Assembly: GCF_002127325.2 (NCBI RefSeq) | Contig: NC_035437.2 | Span: forward strand, 116,831,363-116,895,362 | Origin: Helianthus annuus | Taxonomy: Eukaryota > Streptophyta > Magnoliopsida > Asterales > Asteraceae | Direction of reading: 5' to 3' | Length of the DNA: 64,000 nt | Made by a program: the position numbers and the translations under genes | In this document: positions 1-10,337 of the stretch, in pieces | Layout: each line of letters opens with the position of its first letter | Position numbering within the stretch: position 1 is the stretch's first letter | The notes under the pieces: model-generated | The model's database searches: none | What the model was told of the DNA's origin: nothing | Seen by the model: the letters and a program-made list of their open reading frames with translations, nothing else

Positions 1-95
1 TCAATCGATTTTCAGTCTCCTGGTGGAAATCAGTCGTTTGGAACGACGTCGATTTTTGTTGGGGACTTAGATGCGAATGTAACGGATTCGCAATT
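1..95 (+). pseudogene. Poly(A)-binding protein RRM1 fragment
   Basis: Read from base 1, the frame gives a stretch ending TTSIFVGDLDANVTDSQL, which matches the start of RRM1 of plant cytoplasmic poly(A)-binding proteins (usual form TSLYVGDLD-NVTDSQL, including the RNP2 motif). PABP resemblance stops near base 95, where an HD-Zip homeodomain fragment begins in another frame. The upstream part lies outside the window. RRM1 of PABP binds poly(A) tails of cytoplasmic mRNA; this piece covers only its first part and cannot form the domain. The abrupt fusion to an unrelated gene suggests transposon gene capture rather than a decayed PABP gene in place. The identity is family recognition by eye. Confidence 0.6.
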
Positions 96-212
96 GAAGG
101 TGCATCTGGTGAAGAACAAGGTATACTTGCTGGACCGTCTTCCGGTTCTCGCAGCAGACGCCAGAAATATCACCGGCATACTCCTTACCAGATTCAAGAA
201 CTTGAAGCATAA
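96..212 (+). pseudogene. HD-Zip class IV homeodomain fragment
   Basis: The frame starting at 96 reads EGASGEEQ, then a basic stretch and QKYHRHTPYQIQELEA, ending at a TAA at 210-212. This matches the acidic linker and first helix of class IV HD-Zip homeodomains (ATML1/PDF2/ROC type, consensus KKRYHRHT-QIQELEA). These are epidermal transcription factors that normally continue with FKECPHPDEKQ, which is absent here. The fragment is joined to a PABP fragment on its left in a different frame. There is no leucine zipper or START domain, so it is a captured or rearranged exon piece. The recognition rests on about 20 well-conserved residues. Confidence 0.6.
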
Positions 213-394
213 TCTTTTAACTTTGTTTTTATTAATCCGATGGCTCTCAAGGTCTCTGCTCGTGCTAACTGGTATACACCCTTTTCCTTTTAACCTCTTT
301 TAGAGATGGTGCTAACTGGTCTGTAAATGTTATTTAAATTCATAACCATTGATACTTTGTTCTATGATTCTTAACATATGGAACCCTTTTTCAG

Positions 395-496
395 GAATTC
401 GTGGAAATGTTTAGAAAATTTAGGGCTATTCGTCCGCCTTTGGTTGTCAGCCATCTTATTCCGCTTGCAAATGAGTCGTCTCAACAGGCTGCGTAA
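395..496 (+). other. Possible captured exon, product unknown
   Basis: A pyrimidine-rich tract ending in CAG at 392-394 looks like a splice acceptor. It is followed by a 33-codon open stretch starting EFVEMFRKFRAIRPP and ending LANESSQQAA with TAA at 494-496. I do not recognise the product. It lies on the same strand as the PABP and HD-Zip fragments and may be a third captured piece. The rest of 213-837 shows no other coding signal; an ATG at 240 followed by a GT could be a small upstream exon, but nothing confirms it. Confidence 0.25.
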
Positions 497-837
497 TAGT
501 TTTGGTGTAAGTGCTTTTTTTATAATTAGCCATTTTGGTTACAACTAAGAAAATTTTTTATTTTACATATTCCCGTAACAATTTGGGTAACTGTTGGGTC
601 GAATTGGAGAATAATGTTATCACTTACGCGATCACGGTCATTTCTACATGCGATTTTATGCTTAGGTGATTTTATTTGTAGGCGACATTATATAGCGACT
701 TTGTTATGGGCCTTATAGTTTTGAGTGATTAAAAGGCAAGTAGAAAGTTTACATGACATTATTTGCAGGAGTTCATTAATTTAAACTTAAGGGTTTTACA
801 TTGTTATTGTGCCCTTTGTGTATAGTTACATTTTGTA

Positions 838-1149
838 TCAATCAAAATAGGGCTTCTTTCGGGTGTTCAAGGCATATTTAGAGCTAATATGGCAATGTAC
901 AATAGAAAGGACAAGACCTATTCCAATTCTTTGTAAACTTCTGAGCCCTTTGGGGTCACCGGTAATTTTTCGGGCTAAACGGACAGTGACGCGTTCGTTA
1001 AGAGATGTAAATAAGAGAATGGATATATAGAGGAAAACCGAGAATGGGCCTGCGGGTATGCTAAAGTTTGCAACTTTTCGGTTCATGAGTGTAGCTTGCT
1101 CAATTAGAATGTGTTCATTTGAGAGTAGACTGTCCAAACGAGGATGCAT
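838..1149 (-). pseudogene. NPF/PTR (nitrate-peptide) transporter fragment
   Basis: The minus-strand frame reads ...IEQATLMNRKVANFSIPAG..., then SILLFTSLNERVTVRLARK, then GLRSLQRIGIGLVLSI. These are characteristic of the late transmembrane part of NRT1/PTR-family (MFS) proton-coupled transporters: the EQ-x-TMDR motif, the IPAGS turn, a hydrophobic helix, and the loop GL-SLQRIGIGL. Resemblance fades after LVLSI and the frame ends soon after. The family is about 550-600 residues and this is about 90. It is opposite in strand to the PABP and HD-Zip pieces, so the window edge holds fragments of at least three unrelated genes. A foldback element starts just to its right. Confidence 0.65.
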
Positions 1150-1191
1150 GTTGACGAAATGGGGATTAGACTTATGGGATTAGGATCAAAT

Positions 1192-1824
1192 ACAAAGGAT
1201 CCTAACTGTAAGAAGTGTAAGAAGCATTTACAGAGTGACAAGTGTCCAATAACCTAAAAAAACCCACTACAAAAAAAACCCACTACAAAAAAAAAAAACC
1301 TTAAACATCCACCACCACCAAAAACCTAACCCCCCCCCCCCACACACACACACACATCACCCACCCTAAAAAAAAAAAAAAAAAATTTTTTTTTTTTTGC
1401 CGAGGGGGTGGGGGTTTAGGTTTTTGGGTGGGAGTGTGGGGTGGGTGTGGGTGTTTAGTTTTTTTTAGATTTTTTTTAGGTTTTTGGGGGGTGGGGGGGG
1501 TTTGGTTTTTTTAGGTTTTTTTTTGGGTGGGGGGGGTGGGGAGGGTTAGGTTTTTTTTAGGTTTTTGGGGGGGTGGGGGTGGGGGGTTTAGGTTTTTTGG
1601 GGGTTTTTTTGTGAGGTATAGTTTTTTTTTTTTTGCCCGGGGGGGGGGGTTTAGGTTTTTTGGTTGGGGGGGGGGGGTTAGGTTTTTGGGTGGTGGTGGG
1701 GGGGGGGGGGGTGGGGGGGTGTTTAGGTTTTTGGTGGTGATGTAGTGGGTTTAGTTTTAGGTTATTAGACACTTGTCACTCTATAAATCCTTCTTACACT
1801 TCTTACAATTAGAAGACTTTGTAG
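1192..1824. mobile_element. Foldback/MITE-like element with G/C-homopolymer core
   Basis: About 1192-1275 (TACAAAG...CTAACTGTAAGAAGTGTAAG onward) is the reverse complement, with a few changes, of about 1745-1824. The terminal inverted repeats are therefore about 75-85 bp around a 470-bp core. The core is extreme low complexity: A/C-rich on the left, then long runs of G and T (1397-1740), themselves partly complementary. No clear target-site duplication was found, so the superfamily is undecided. The long open frames across the homopolymers on both strands are compositional artefacts. Confidence 0.6.
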
Positions 1825-1869
1825 AATAACTTGACCCTAGACTTATGACCATTTTGACTTCTTAAACTT

Positions 1870-2090
1870 GTGTTGCACTTGAAACTATCCATGGATTATT
1901 TATGTTTTCTTCTGAATTTCCATAATCATGTACTATTGCAGCTTTACCAAGAGGCCTGTAGCACCAATTATATACAACATGATGGTAGTTGGTTACCAGT
2001 TGGTTTTCATGAAATAGTACAAAATAATGAAATAGCTAGAAGCACAAGGACTTTTGTTAATTTTCATATCAGTCTCTAGGCTTTATTTCT
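1870..2090 (+). other. Non-coding spacer with a possible small exon
   Basis: After a TATTGCAG acceptor-like site at about 1941 there is a short frame reading FTKRPVAPIIYNMMVVG before a stop. I do not recognise it. It could be another captured exon on the same strand as the first two fragments, or chance. Confidence 0.15.
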
Positions 2091-2272
2091 ACAATAGGGT
2101 ATAAAAAGCCAAGTCACTCGTTACAGATCAAAGATTGGCAAATCTTTTGTTTTTTTGTAAGTTTTATTATTTTAGAAATATACCAATATGGTATAATCTA
2201 CTTTACGGGTATCGTAGATAGTAAGTGTTGCGGGTAAGTTTATGATATGTTCACGCCCTCGTACTATCGATT

Positions 2273-2300
2273 CCGCCGCAAAGCGCGGGTCTCCTACTAG
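2273..2300 (+). mobile_element. Helitron 3' terminus
   Basis: A GC-rich hairpin (CCGC-C-GC, loop AAA, GC-GCGG, 2273-2288) lies 8 bp before CTAG (2297-2300), which is followed by T. A short hairpin followed by CTRR with T after it is the Helitron 3' signature. The element would extend leftward past the window start, so it would contain the chimeric gene fragments, the usual cargo of gene-capturing Helitrons. The 5' TC end is not in the window. Confidence 0.6.
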
Positions 2301-2439
2301 TTTATGTATAGTGTCTTACAGTAAACAGATAGTGTTATATCTTCCTATAGTGTTTTATCATGTAATATATTGTTCTTTATAGTGTTATAAAAAGTTGTTG
2401 TGAAGGAAATCGAAGAATTTATTTCAGTACGAGAAAATA

Positions 2440-2528
2440 GCTGATTTTTTAGGAGATTGATGGGGGGTTTTGAAACAGTTGCCATAAATTCGCTGATTTA
2501 TAAGAGATTGATGGGGGGTTTTGAAACA
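2440..2528. repeat. Short direct duplication, and the spacer 2301-3004
   Basis: GCTGATTTTTTAGGAGATTG and the following GGGGGGTTTTGAAACA recur about 51 bp later with few changes. The rest of 2301-3004 is A/T-rich and then C/A-rich (CCACC-type) sequence with no gene I can support. Confidence 0.5.
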
Positions 2529-3004
2529 TTTACCATATTTGAAACGTTGAAAAAGTCACTATTGCCCTTTAATTTTACATAAGATCCTTCTAATTAAAAC
2601 ACAATTTACATTTTATACCCTATTGATCTCAACCATTAGATCAAATATCCAATGGTTTAAAACACTTCTTACCCTTCTCACATTTTAGACACTTTTTACC
2701 ATATCCCTACCCTATAGGTATAAAGAAAATACAGTCTCACACTCTATCTCTATCTCGATACCACTCTCTACAACCTCCAATAACCCACCTCCAGGCACCA
2801 CCAACAACCATCTCCAGCCACTACCATCCATCACTCTAAAAATCACCACCACCCTCAACCACCTCTAGCCACCACCTACCAACACCGGAACTAGTTGAGA
2901 TCTCACCTCCACCCACCACCCTCCGACACCGGAACTGCCATCACCCACTGTCAAAAACCCAACACCACTGCCGTCAAAAGTATAATTCTCGTCATCTCTT
3001 TCTT

Positions 3005-4522
3005 TTTCTCAGCTGATGGTCGTGCGCGCGTCCTCAGCTGGTGGGCTTCTATCTTTATAGCCAGATGCCTTCCAGGGTTGACCCTTACCCTTCTTGTTAC
3101 GTCTATCGTTGGCATGCTGACTATAATTATACTGACGACTGTCGTCGCTAGTCAGCTGTTTGTCGGTTCTTGCAATAGTTTTTGCAGCTTCGATGAAAGT
3201 ATCCCAATCTTTGGGACCTCCATCCCTGCCCTTGACTCTTTTATTTAAATCATCACATTTGACGGCTCTCATGAAATGCGCGCGCATCATTTTTTCTCCA
3301 ACGTCTCCTATTTCCAAACATTCTTTGTTGTATCTGGTGATAAAATCTTTAATGCTTTCATAATCTTTCCTCTAGATGTTTAAACAATCTGCCGGATCCC
3401 TGGTATGCCTGCGCTGTTGGGAAAAGTGTGCCAGAAACTTGTTTTGAAAGTCCATCCAGGACTTGATCCTTCCTTTTGGTAAACTGTCAAACCATACGCG
3501 TGCTGCGCCAATGAAGATTTGCACAAACAGATGACACCAAGTGGGCAATGACCAACCACCTACTACCCCTCCGCCAGTGGAGACTTGAAGGTGGTCATCA
3601 GGATCTGTGAGTCCATTGTACTTTCCCACATTGTGTGGTAATTTTGTCTTGTCTATCGGAGCCATTGCAATTTCTCTGATGAACTTTGATTTTTCAGCTA
3701 TGCCTTCAGGACGATAGCTTAAGGTGTAGTCGTACTCGGCGTTTGGATTGTCCCTCACGCGTGCGCGAGGTCTATACGCTTCATGGTTTCGTGGTAATCT
3801 GCTGAAGACAGTGTTTTCTCCTTGCTTATAAGTTGAGTCATCTTCTTCATTGTAACTCTCCCATTCATTGTTAATGTTGCGCGGGCCTAAACGACTGTGC
3901 AACAGAGGTTTCTTTTGTTGGTAAGCGTACTACTCATAGTTGCTTTCTGTTTCACCATAGGTGTCGCACGTGTCGTGCACGCTTTGTCTCCTGATAGTGG
4001 ATGATTTCTCATGTTGTTGGTTCCGTGCGTGCCCATGCACATGTGTCTGTTGCAGAATTTGGGTACTTGGTGGTCTTTTAGGTGGAGTGATGAAAGCGGA
4101 TGGAGCAGCTTATGCCTGGAGCCGTGCTTGATGTGCGCTTAACTGCGCATAGACCATGTTTAAAGATGCTGTCTGCTTGGCATACCAGGAGGCCAAAGTT
4201 TCTCCTTCAGGTAGCCCTAAGATAGGTGAGAAGTTTAGCTGTGCCTGAGCCGATGGTGCTGAAGGACCAGCACCATGGTTTGGCGTTTGGACTCCTGAGT
4301 TGTTTGGTTTATGACTCCAGGGGGTGTTTAGTTGTTAGCTCCAGGTGTGGTTTGGTTGATAACACTGGAAGTACTTCCAAAGAGATCAGGTATTTCATTG
4401 TTCACTGGTTCTTCTCTGACGATCCCATTCCTTTGGTGCCCTTGGACGTGAACAGTGTCCGTATGCAGCCCAAAGGAAGAGCTTTCTCCGTCTACGTGAA
4501 GAGAAGGATTTTGTTCAGCCAT
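3005..4522 (-). pseudogene. Ty3/gypsy (Tat-type) gag, truncated
   Basis: Read on the minus strand, gag starts at 4522 (MAEQNPSLHVDGESSSF) just inside the LTR. After stops and frame changes it continues through 3902-3372 (YNGLTDPDDHLQV, WFDSLPKGRIKSW) and 3317-3009 (MMRAHFMRAVKCDDL, DWDTFIEAAKTIA). It parallels the intact gag at 34842-33300 almost domain for domain, so the two are the same or sister families. Similarity ends near 3005, just after the RSPPAEDAR stretch. Protease, RT and integrase are missing, so the element is truncated. Gag normally forms the cytoplasmic virus-like particle. Several in-frame stops make this copy non-functional. Confidence 0.85.
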
Positions 4523-4586
4523 TCAGAGAGTGTTTTTTAAGAGAAAAAATATGAGAGTGGTTGCAAAAAGATGCGGTGGGCGCCAA

Positions 4587-5221
4587 TGATGAAACACTGG
4601 TTAACACTTAGGCTAACCGGCTGGGTCGTCTCGTGATTAAGGGTTTAATCTCTTTCTCCATTCGTCGACTGCTGGATTCCTGCAAAACAGAACACCGGTG
4701 ACTCGCCACAAGGAGGGGAATAGGGGGGTTCTCCTTGTGACCACCCTCCGGCGTGAGAATAAGTACTGTTCTGAGGAGAATAGTGTGTGTTGTAGGTGAA
4801 ATAGAGATAGAGCCGAATGTTAAACCTGTAGATGGAGTCTCTTATTTATAGCCGAAGGATGAAGGAGGGAATGAGGGCCTTGCCAACTGCTCCAGAATGC
4901 CAGCTGTCTAACCAAGAGGAATATCCTCTTGGTCTCCTCTGTCGTACAGAGAGTAGTGGATGACGTGGCACACCTCTATTCGTCCAGATAGGAGAATTCT
5001 AGCAGTGGCTGCCGGCCTGTCCTAGGATTACCCTGCAGGTCCAGTTGGCATCCGTCTATTGGTGACACGTTTTGTCCTTTTTGTCTGGGAGAGCATCTTT
5101 GGTGTCACCTGCGATTTCTTCCAGAAGCTTCTGGATAGGCACTGCTGATGTAGGCGCCATGCTGGATAAAAGTGGTGTAGTCTCTGTCATGTGTGCATGA
5201 ACTTGGGACCATACCTCTTCA
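4587..5221 (-). repeat. 5' LTR of the truncated Ty3 element, with PBS
   Basis: This 635-bp block runs TGATGAAACACTGG...CCATACCTCTTCA on the plus strand and matches the LTRs at 23490-24139 and 34911-35561, including CCGGCGTGAGAATAAGTACT and the shared 3' end. Read on the minus strand it begins TGAAGAGG, carries a TATA-like box (complement of CTTATTTATAG, 4841-4851), and is followed by a primer-binding-like TGGCGCC (4574-4586). Only this LTR remains, so no target-site duplication can be assigned. Confidence 0.85.
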
Positions 5222-6547
5222 GTAACCCAATTTATCTAAGGTCACGACGGTTAGATGATTATAGTTAGGGGTTAATGGGGATGAGTGAATGAGGGCGGAT
5301 CAGACTTGTTGGCGTCAATTTTGGATCCAGGATGGGTGTTTGAGTTGACGTGATTGGTTGATTTATTGGTCTTTTTGGTGCATGGTCTGGGCTTTTTGAG
5401 TTGGGGTTTTGTGGGTTTAGGGGAAATTAGATTTGTGATGAACCCTTTTGGGGAGATAGTGAATCGAAGTCAAAACTAAGGTTTTGTAGGATTTGTTTTT
5501 TGTAAGGTTTTTCAATTTGGGGTTTTTCAATAATTCGAGTGGTGGATGTAACTGGGTGATAGTGGCACAAGGTGGTGGTATAGTGGTGGCGGTAACCGGG
5601 TAGTGGTGGTCTGTAACTTAGAGAGAGTGTGTATGCAGGTTAGAGAGTGGTGGTGCTGGTCGGGTGGTGGTGCTGGTCTGTAGGTTAGGAAGAGAGTGTG
5701 TGTAGGTTAGAAAGAGAGAAAGGAGGGAGAGAGAGAATACTGATTTACTTTGCCACAGATTTATAATGTCAATTTTAATTTATTAATTTGTTATAATAAA
5801 ACGTTAAAAGACCATTTTGTCCTTCAATAAAGGGATGAAAAGACAAAAAAGTTGGATGTTCATTGAAAAATCTGACCAGATTTTGCTTTTAGATGAAAAT
5901 GGCAACAAAATTGAAACCACATGGACCCAGATTCGAAAGGATTGAGTTTTTGATTAAAATGGCAAAAATGACCAAACCTCAGGGACCATTTTGGCAGTTT
6001 ATTCTTTATTATATCAACATATTTGTGTTTATGGTTGTCGTATCCTTGGCTTTTGGAGTTTTATAAAAAATAGATTTTTCCTTTTTAACTCTAAAGTTTC
6101 AATCTTTGATAAATTAACCCCTTTGATTAATTTGATTTTTCACTTCTAATTCAAAAGTTGTCATCTTTTGCAATTTAACTCCTTTGATTTTTTTTTTACT
6201 TTTAACCCAAAGTTTTTCATCTTTAGCGAATTAACCCCAACCCTTTTTTACTTTCAACTTTGGTCCCCTATACTTTTCATCTTTCGCAAGCTTTCCGTTT
6301 AACGTTTCGTTCTAAATTTTCCGAGTTAGCATGCCACAACGTGCATGTGGGTTCAATGTTTTTCATCTATTTTTCCCGTTTGACATGCCTGTCGTAGCGC
6401 GTCTCTTTTTCCCTGTTTGATAAGTCTATCGCAACGCGCGAGTCAGAGATCGACTTAATTATTCTTTTCTATGTTTTACACACAGTTTCCTGGTCATGTA
6501 AGAAACATTTTGCCTTTCATCTAATATGATAAATAACTGACGAATCC
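5222..6547. other. Non-coding, low-complexity spacer
   Basis: No gene is seen. GTGGTGGT- and GAGAGA-rich tracts (5530-5740) give way to A/T-rich sequence with scattered phrases such as GGGACCATTTTGGCAG that are common in MULE-type MITE ends. I could not pair terminal repeats. Confidence 0.4.
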
Positions 6548-6578
6548 CCCGCCGCATTGTGGCGGGTAATAATTCTAG
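6548..6578 (+). mobile_element. Helitron 3' terminus
   Basis: The hairpin CCCGCC-GCATTGT-GGCGGG (6548-6566, a perfect 6-bp stem) is followed by an A/T spacer and CTAG (6575-6578) then T. This is the Helitron 3' signature on the plus strand. The 5' end was not identified; imperfect related motifs (TAGCGCGTC, CGCAACGCGCGAG) at 6396-6445 suggest older termini in the same stretch. Confidence 0.55.
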
Positions 6579-7159
6579 TTATAAAAAATTTAACCAGTGG
6601 GATTACCGGCGAGTGGGTTAGTAGAAATTTGTTCCGTATCATTTTGAATAATTGTGGTAACGTTACTACATCGATCAAAACCATAAAAATAAATATTGGT
6701 TTCGATAATACTGATATGGTACTAATGATGTTTGGTTGGAATCGGTGCGATTCATCACGGTATCAGCACGATGTCGGCCCTCGAGAAAATACTATATTTT
6801 TAGTGCAACTTTGTTGTCAACAACATTTTAACCGAACTAAACACAACATGTATTCAATTATCTTTTATGCTGATGAACGCAAGTTATCGAAATAAAATCA
6901 AATTCGATGGGTTAAAACCAAGGCCGTTTTCGAGAATGTTTAAAAAATTTGGGTCCTTGGTGAGATAAAAAAAAACCGGGCGCTACCCACCCTAAAAAAA
7001 CCCGGCGAGATTCCAGATTCGTCAGTGCATAACGCTGCAGTGGTGTGTCGTATTGTGTTGTTGCCGTGTTCCTTTTTAGCTTTGCCACGTTAAACAATAA
7101 TTAGGGTTGATTATTTTATTTTGGTTTGAATGTTGGATTAAAATTTAGGCCAAAGGTTA
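6579..7159. other. Non-coding spacer left of the copia element
   Basis: This is A/T-rich sequence with degenerate GATAATACTGATATGGTA-type phrases. Its 113-codon open frame has no recognisable family. The last five bases, GGTTA (7155-7159), are the likely left target-site duplication of the copia insertion (right flank TGTTA, 4 of 5 identical). Confidence 0.4.
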
Positions 7160-8469
7160 TGTTGGAAAAATTGGTGAAAATAGCAATTTTCACAAATATA
7201 GGAAAATGATTTTTCCCTATTTTGGACCGGAAATAAATATAAGAAAATGAGCGGGTTTTATATATTTATTTGTGGGTTTGTGTTCTATGTTGGAAGAGCT
7301 TCGCAACGAACTAAACCACGTCCAAAACGGAGCTAAGATGAATGAGATATCGATACTCAAAGTTAGGTGTTTGAAACATTGAATGCTGAAACAAAAGGGA
7401 AAGTTGCACCTTGTCCCACATATGAGGAAAGATGAAAGTTAAATGGGTATTTAAGTGGGAACTCTCCATCCTTATTGTTTCATGGAAGCACACACTAAGT
7501 GTACTTGCGAAGGGTGCGGAGCACCCTAACTCGCACTCGCACACGCGCACGCGCGCGTGGCGTGGGCGATGAGGCGCAATGTGGCGCTTTGATGGCGCCC
7601 TTTGCACTTCGCATCGCCGCTTGAGCGCCGCCTTTGTATTTTTGACCACGTGCGCGTGGTGGATCACATGGGCTGCAAGGAACAAGTGGTTGAAGTGGCG
7701 TGCAGGTTCGAGGCGCGGGTACACGTGGCATGAAGGCGCGCGATTGCGCGCATGGAGTAAGGGCCCTGTTGTGACATGCGCGGCGCACCAGAGTGAGCCA
7801 ATACGACGCGACTGTGTGGCATGCTCGTATAGGCTCACAGGTGACGTGGCACACACACGCAGGCGCGCATGGACCTGAGCCAGTATGGCGCACGCGCGTA
7901 GGAGCGTGCAGACTTGCGCGCGCACAGAAGCTTCCAGCAGTTAATGCCAGTGCAGTTACACTTCAGCATTCGAAACTGACGAAGTCAATGCTTTTGACTG
8001 TGAATTAAATGACGAATTAAAGTGCATTGAAGACGTTCAATGAAAGTTAATTCACCCATTTAATTCATTTTTCAGTTTCTTCCTAGACCTGCAAGTATAA
8101 ATAAGGGTGCTACCCTACTGCAAAAAAAATACACCAGCAACACCACAACAAATTCAACTTTCTCTCTATAGCTTTCTGATCTTCTCCTGCATTTTTCAAG
8201 GTAGCCTTCGGGTTGTAGGCCAATTCCGGCAGTACTTCTGCTCCGGCTGTTGTACCCTAGGAAACAAAACGAGTACTCCTGGGAGACTCGGAATTTGTTT
8301 TAAGGGAAGCGTGTTGAACACGTGCCTCAGTCTTTCTTCTTCTCCATTTCTTGTATTTTAATTTATTTCAGTTGTAATAGTACTATTTTTCCTGCTTTCT
8401 TATTTCTGTATTGTAATCATAATAATAAAATTTATTTTATTTTATTTATTTATGCGAACGGTTCCTACA
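7160..8469 (+). repeat. 5' LTR of the copia element
   Basis: This 1310-bp LTR begins TGTTGG and ends CCTACA. It contains a GC-rich block of CACGCGCACGCGCG type (about 7530-7920) that is partly deleted in the 3' copy. The open frames across this block on both strands come from its composition. A TATAAATAAG box at 8096-8105, followed by CT-rich sequence, marks the probable promoter and R start. Confidence 0.85.
8096..8105 (+). promoter_or_regulatory. TATA box of the copia 5' LTR
   Basis: TATAAATAAG is conserved in the 3' LTR at about 14080-14089 in the same context (GCAAG before, GGGTGCTACCC after). Its position about 370 bp before the LTR end fits an LTR U3/R boundary. Confidence 0.6.
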
Positions 8470-8512
8470 ATCTTAAAACAAATTTTTAAAACCGTTCGTG
8501 TGATCAAGACTT

Positions 8513-8909
8513 ATGAACCAAGTCCAAGAGTTGCAAATTATACTACATGACATCCTCGCGGAAGGCATGACACTTAGCGAGACATTCCAAGTGGCAGCGA
8601 TGATTGAAAAGTTACCTCCTGGTTGGGTGGATTTTAAGAATTATCTTAAACACAAACGAAATGAGATGACTATAGAGGACCTTATTGTTCGTCTTCGGAT
8701 TGAAGAGGACAACTTGCCTAAAAAGGCAGCCTGTGCAGACTAGTGCTAGCGCAAATATGGTTGAGCATGGGCAATCCTCTAAGGGCGCGAAGGTTAAGGG
8801 GAAAAAGGACAAGGAGAAAGCAAAGGCTAGCAAACTTGGACGAAAGAAAGGGGTTGTGAAAAAGAAACCTCAAGCGTTTCAAGGGACTTGTTACAACTGT
8901 GACGAGTAG
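8513..8909 (+). pseudogene. copia gag, 5'-truncated, frameshifted
   Basis: Residues such as [20 protein letters not shown] and [20 protein letters not shown] are the middle of a TNT1-94-like gag (UBN2/retrotran_gag). About 100 N-terminal residues are missing. The frame shifts near 8735, then continues through a lysine-rich stretch to the zinc knuckle CYNCDE, where TAG (8907-8909) replaces a sense codon; downstream reads GHRANQCKKPK, completing the CX2CX4HX4C pattern. Gag packages element RNA into particles; this copy cannot. Confidence 0.85.
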
Positions 8910-8957
8910 GGGCATCGGGCTAACCAATGCAAGAAACCAAAGCGTGAGTGCGCGCAC

Positions 8958-10265
8958 ATGGTGGATGAAGACGGAATGCCTTTGGTGGCAATGATTTCCG
9001 ACAAAACCGCAATGATAGATGAGGTCAATACTATGACCAACACTCCAAAAGGCTGGTGGGTGGATACGGGCGCGACCCATCATGTGTGCCCAGATAGGAG
9101 CCTCTTTACCACCTTCAAAGAGCTTGCGGGAGATGAAAAGCTGTACATGGGAAATGCTGCCTCCGCGGACATCAAGGGTGAAGGAACGGTGATTTTGAAG
9201 TGGACTTCAGGAAAGGAGCTCAATTTAAGCGACATGTTATATGTCCTAGACTTGCGCAAGAGCCTAGTCTTGGGATGGTTGCTTAATAAGTTTGGATTTC
9301 GTTTAGTATTTGAGAGCGATCAATTTGTACTTACTAAACGAGGAATGTATGTAGGCAAGGGCTATGCCCAAAATGGTATGTTCAAATTGAATGTAATGGC
9401 TGTAAAAAAGAACATGAATAAAATTGCTACTACTTCTACTTATATGCTTGAGTTTTCTGATTCGAATAAATGGCATGGTAGATTAGGTCACGTAAATTTT
9501 AATTCAATACGCCGTTTAATCAATTTAAATTGTATACCAACATTCCATATTGACTCACATTATAAATGCGAAACATGTGTAGAATCCAAACTTACAAGAT
9601 CATCATCAAAATCGGTTGAACGAATAACCGAACCCCTTGATTTAATTCACACCGATATTTGTGATTTAAAAGTGGTACCCACAAGAGGTGGAAATAAGTA
9701 CTTCATCACGTTTATTGATGATAGTACTAAATATTGCTATGTATATTTACTGAAAAGTAAAGATGAAGCAATAAGTAAATTTATCTTGTATAAAAATGAA
9801 GTTGAGAATCAACTTCAAAAGAAGATAAAAGCTTTGCGAAGTGACCGAGGAGGTGAATATGTTGCACCTTTTGCCGATTTATGCGCAAAAGGTGGCATTG
9901 TACATGAGTGTACACCTCCTTATTCACCACAATCAAATGGAATGGAGGAACGAAAGAACCGTACATTGAAAGAAAAGATGAACGCCATGTTGATAAGTTC
10001 TGGGGTGCACCAGGAAATGTGGGGGGAAGCCATTCTCTCGGCTAATTATCTTTTGAACAATATACCACTTAAAAAGAGGGACGAAACTCCATATGAGTTA
10101 TGGAAAAGGAAGAAGCCTTCATACGAATACTTGAACGTGTGGAGGTGCCTAGCAAAGGTGATTGTACCACCTCCTAAGGCTCTTAGGATATTACCCAAAA
10201 CTGTTGATTGCATATTCATTGGGTATGCGCATCAAAGTAGTGCACATCGTTTTCTTGTACATTAG
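8958..10265 (+). CDS. copia protease-integrase segment
   Basis: This open segment of 435 codons carries, in order: the aspartic protease site WVDTGATHHVC (about residue 36), the GAG-pre-integrase WHGRLGHVNFNSIRRL with a CETC pair (about 170-210), and the integrase core. In the core, Asp lies in HTDIC, Asp in RSDRGGEY, and Glu in the NGMEERKNRT region. It ends at a premature TAG (10263-10265) after HRFLVH, in the integrase C-terminal region, so the full polyprotein is broken. The ATG at 8958 is internal to the original polyprotein. Integrase inserts element cDNA into the nuclear genome. The family is TNT1-94-like by motif recognition; I do not assign a named lineage. Confidence 0.85.
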   Translation: MVDEDGMPLVAMISDKTAMIDEVNTMTNTPKGWWVDTGATHHVCPDRSLFTTFKELAGDEKLYMGNAASADIKGEGTVILKWTSGKELNLSDMLYVLDLRKSLVLGWLLNKFGFRLVFESDQFVLTKRGMYVGKGYAQNGMFKLNVMAVKKNMNKIATTSTYMLEFSDSNKWHGRLGHVNFNSIRRLINLNCIPTFHIDSHYKCETCVESKLTRSSSKSVERITEPLDLIHTDICDLKVVPTRGGNKYFITFIDDSTKYCYVYLLKSKDEAISKFILYKNEVENQLQKKIKALRSDRGGEYVAPFADLCAKGGIVHECTPPYSPQSNGMEERKNRTLKEKMNAMLISSGVHQEMWGEAILSANYLLNNIPLKKRDETPYELWKRKKPSYEYLNVWRCLAKVIVPPPKALRILPKTVDCIFIGYAHQSSAHRFLVH

Positions 10266-10337
10266 TCCAAGAATCCAGATGTACACGTAAACATTATCAT
10301 GGAAGTGAATCCTAACGTTGTGTCTTAATTTGAAAAT

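Noticed and set aside
1527..1772. Gly/Phe-rich and Pro/Lys-rich open frames on both strands
   Set aside because: They are pure translation of G/T homopolymers in a foldback element.
6557..6895. 112-codon plus-strand frame after a Helitron end
   Set aside because: No motif or family is visible, it is A/T-rich, and it starts inside the Helitron hairpin; likely chance.
7311..7925. Cys/Ala/Arg-rich open frames of 130-200 codons
   Set aside because: They lie in the GC-rich part of the copia 5' LTR; the 3' LTR breaks them, and overlapping frames on both strands are equally open.
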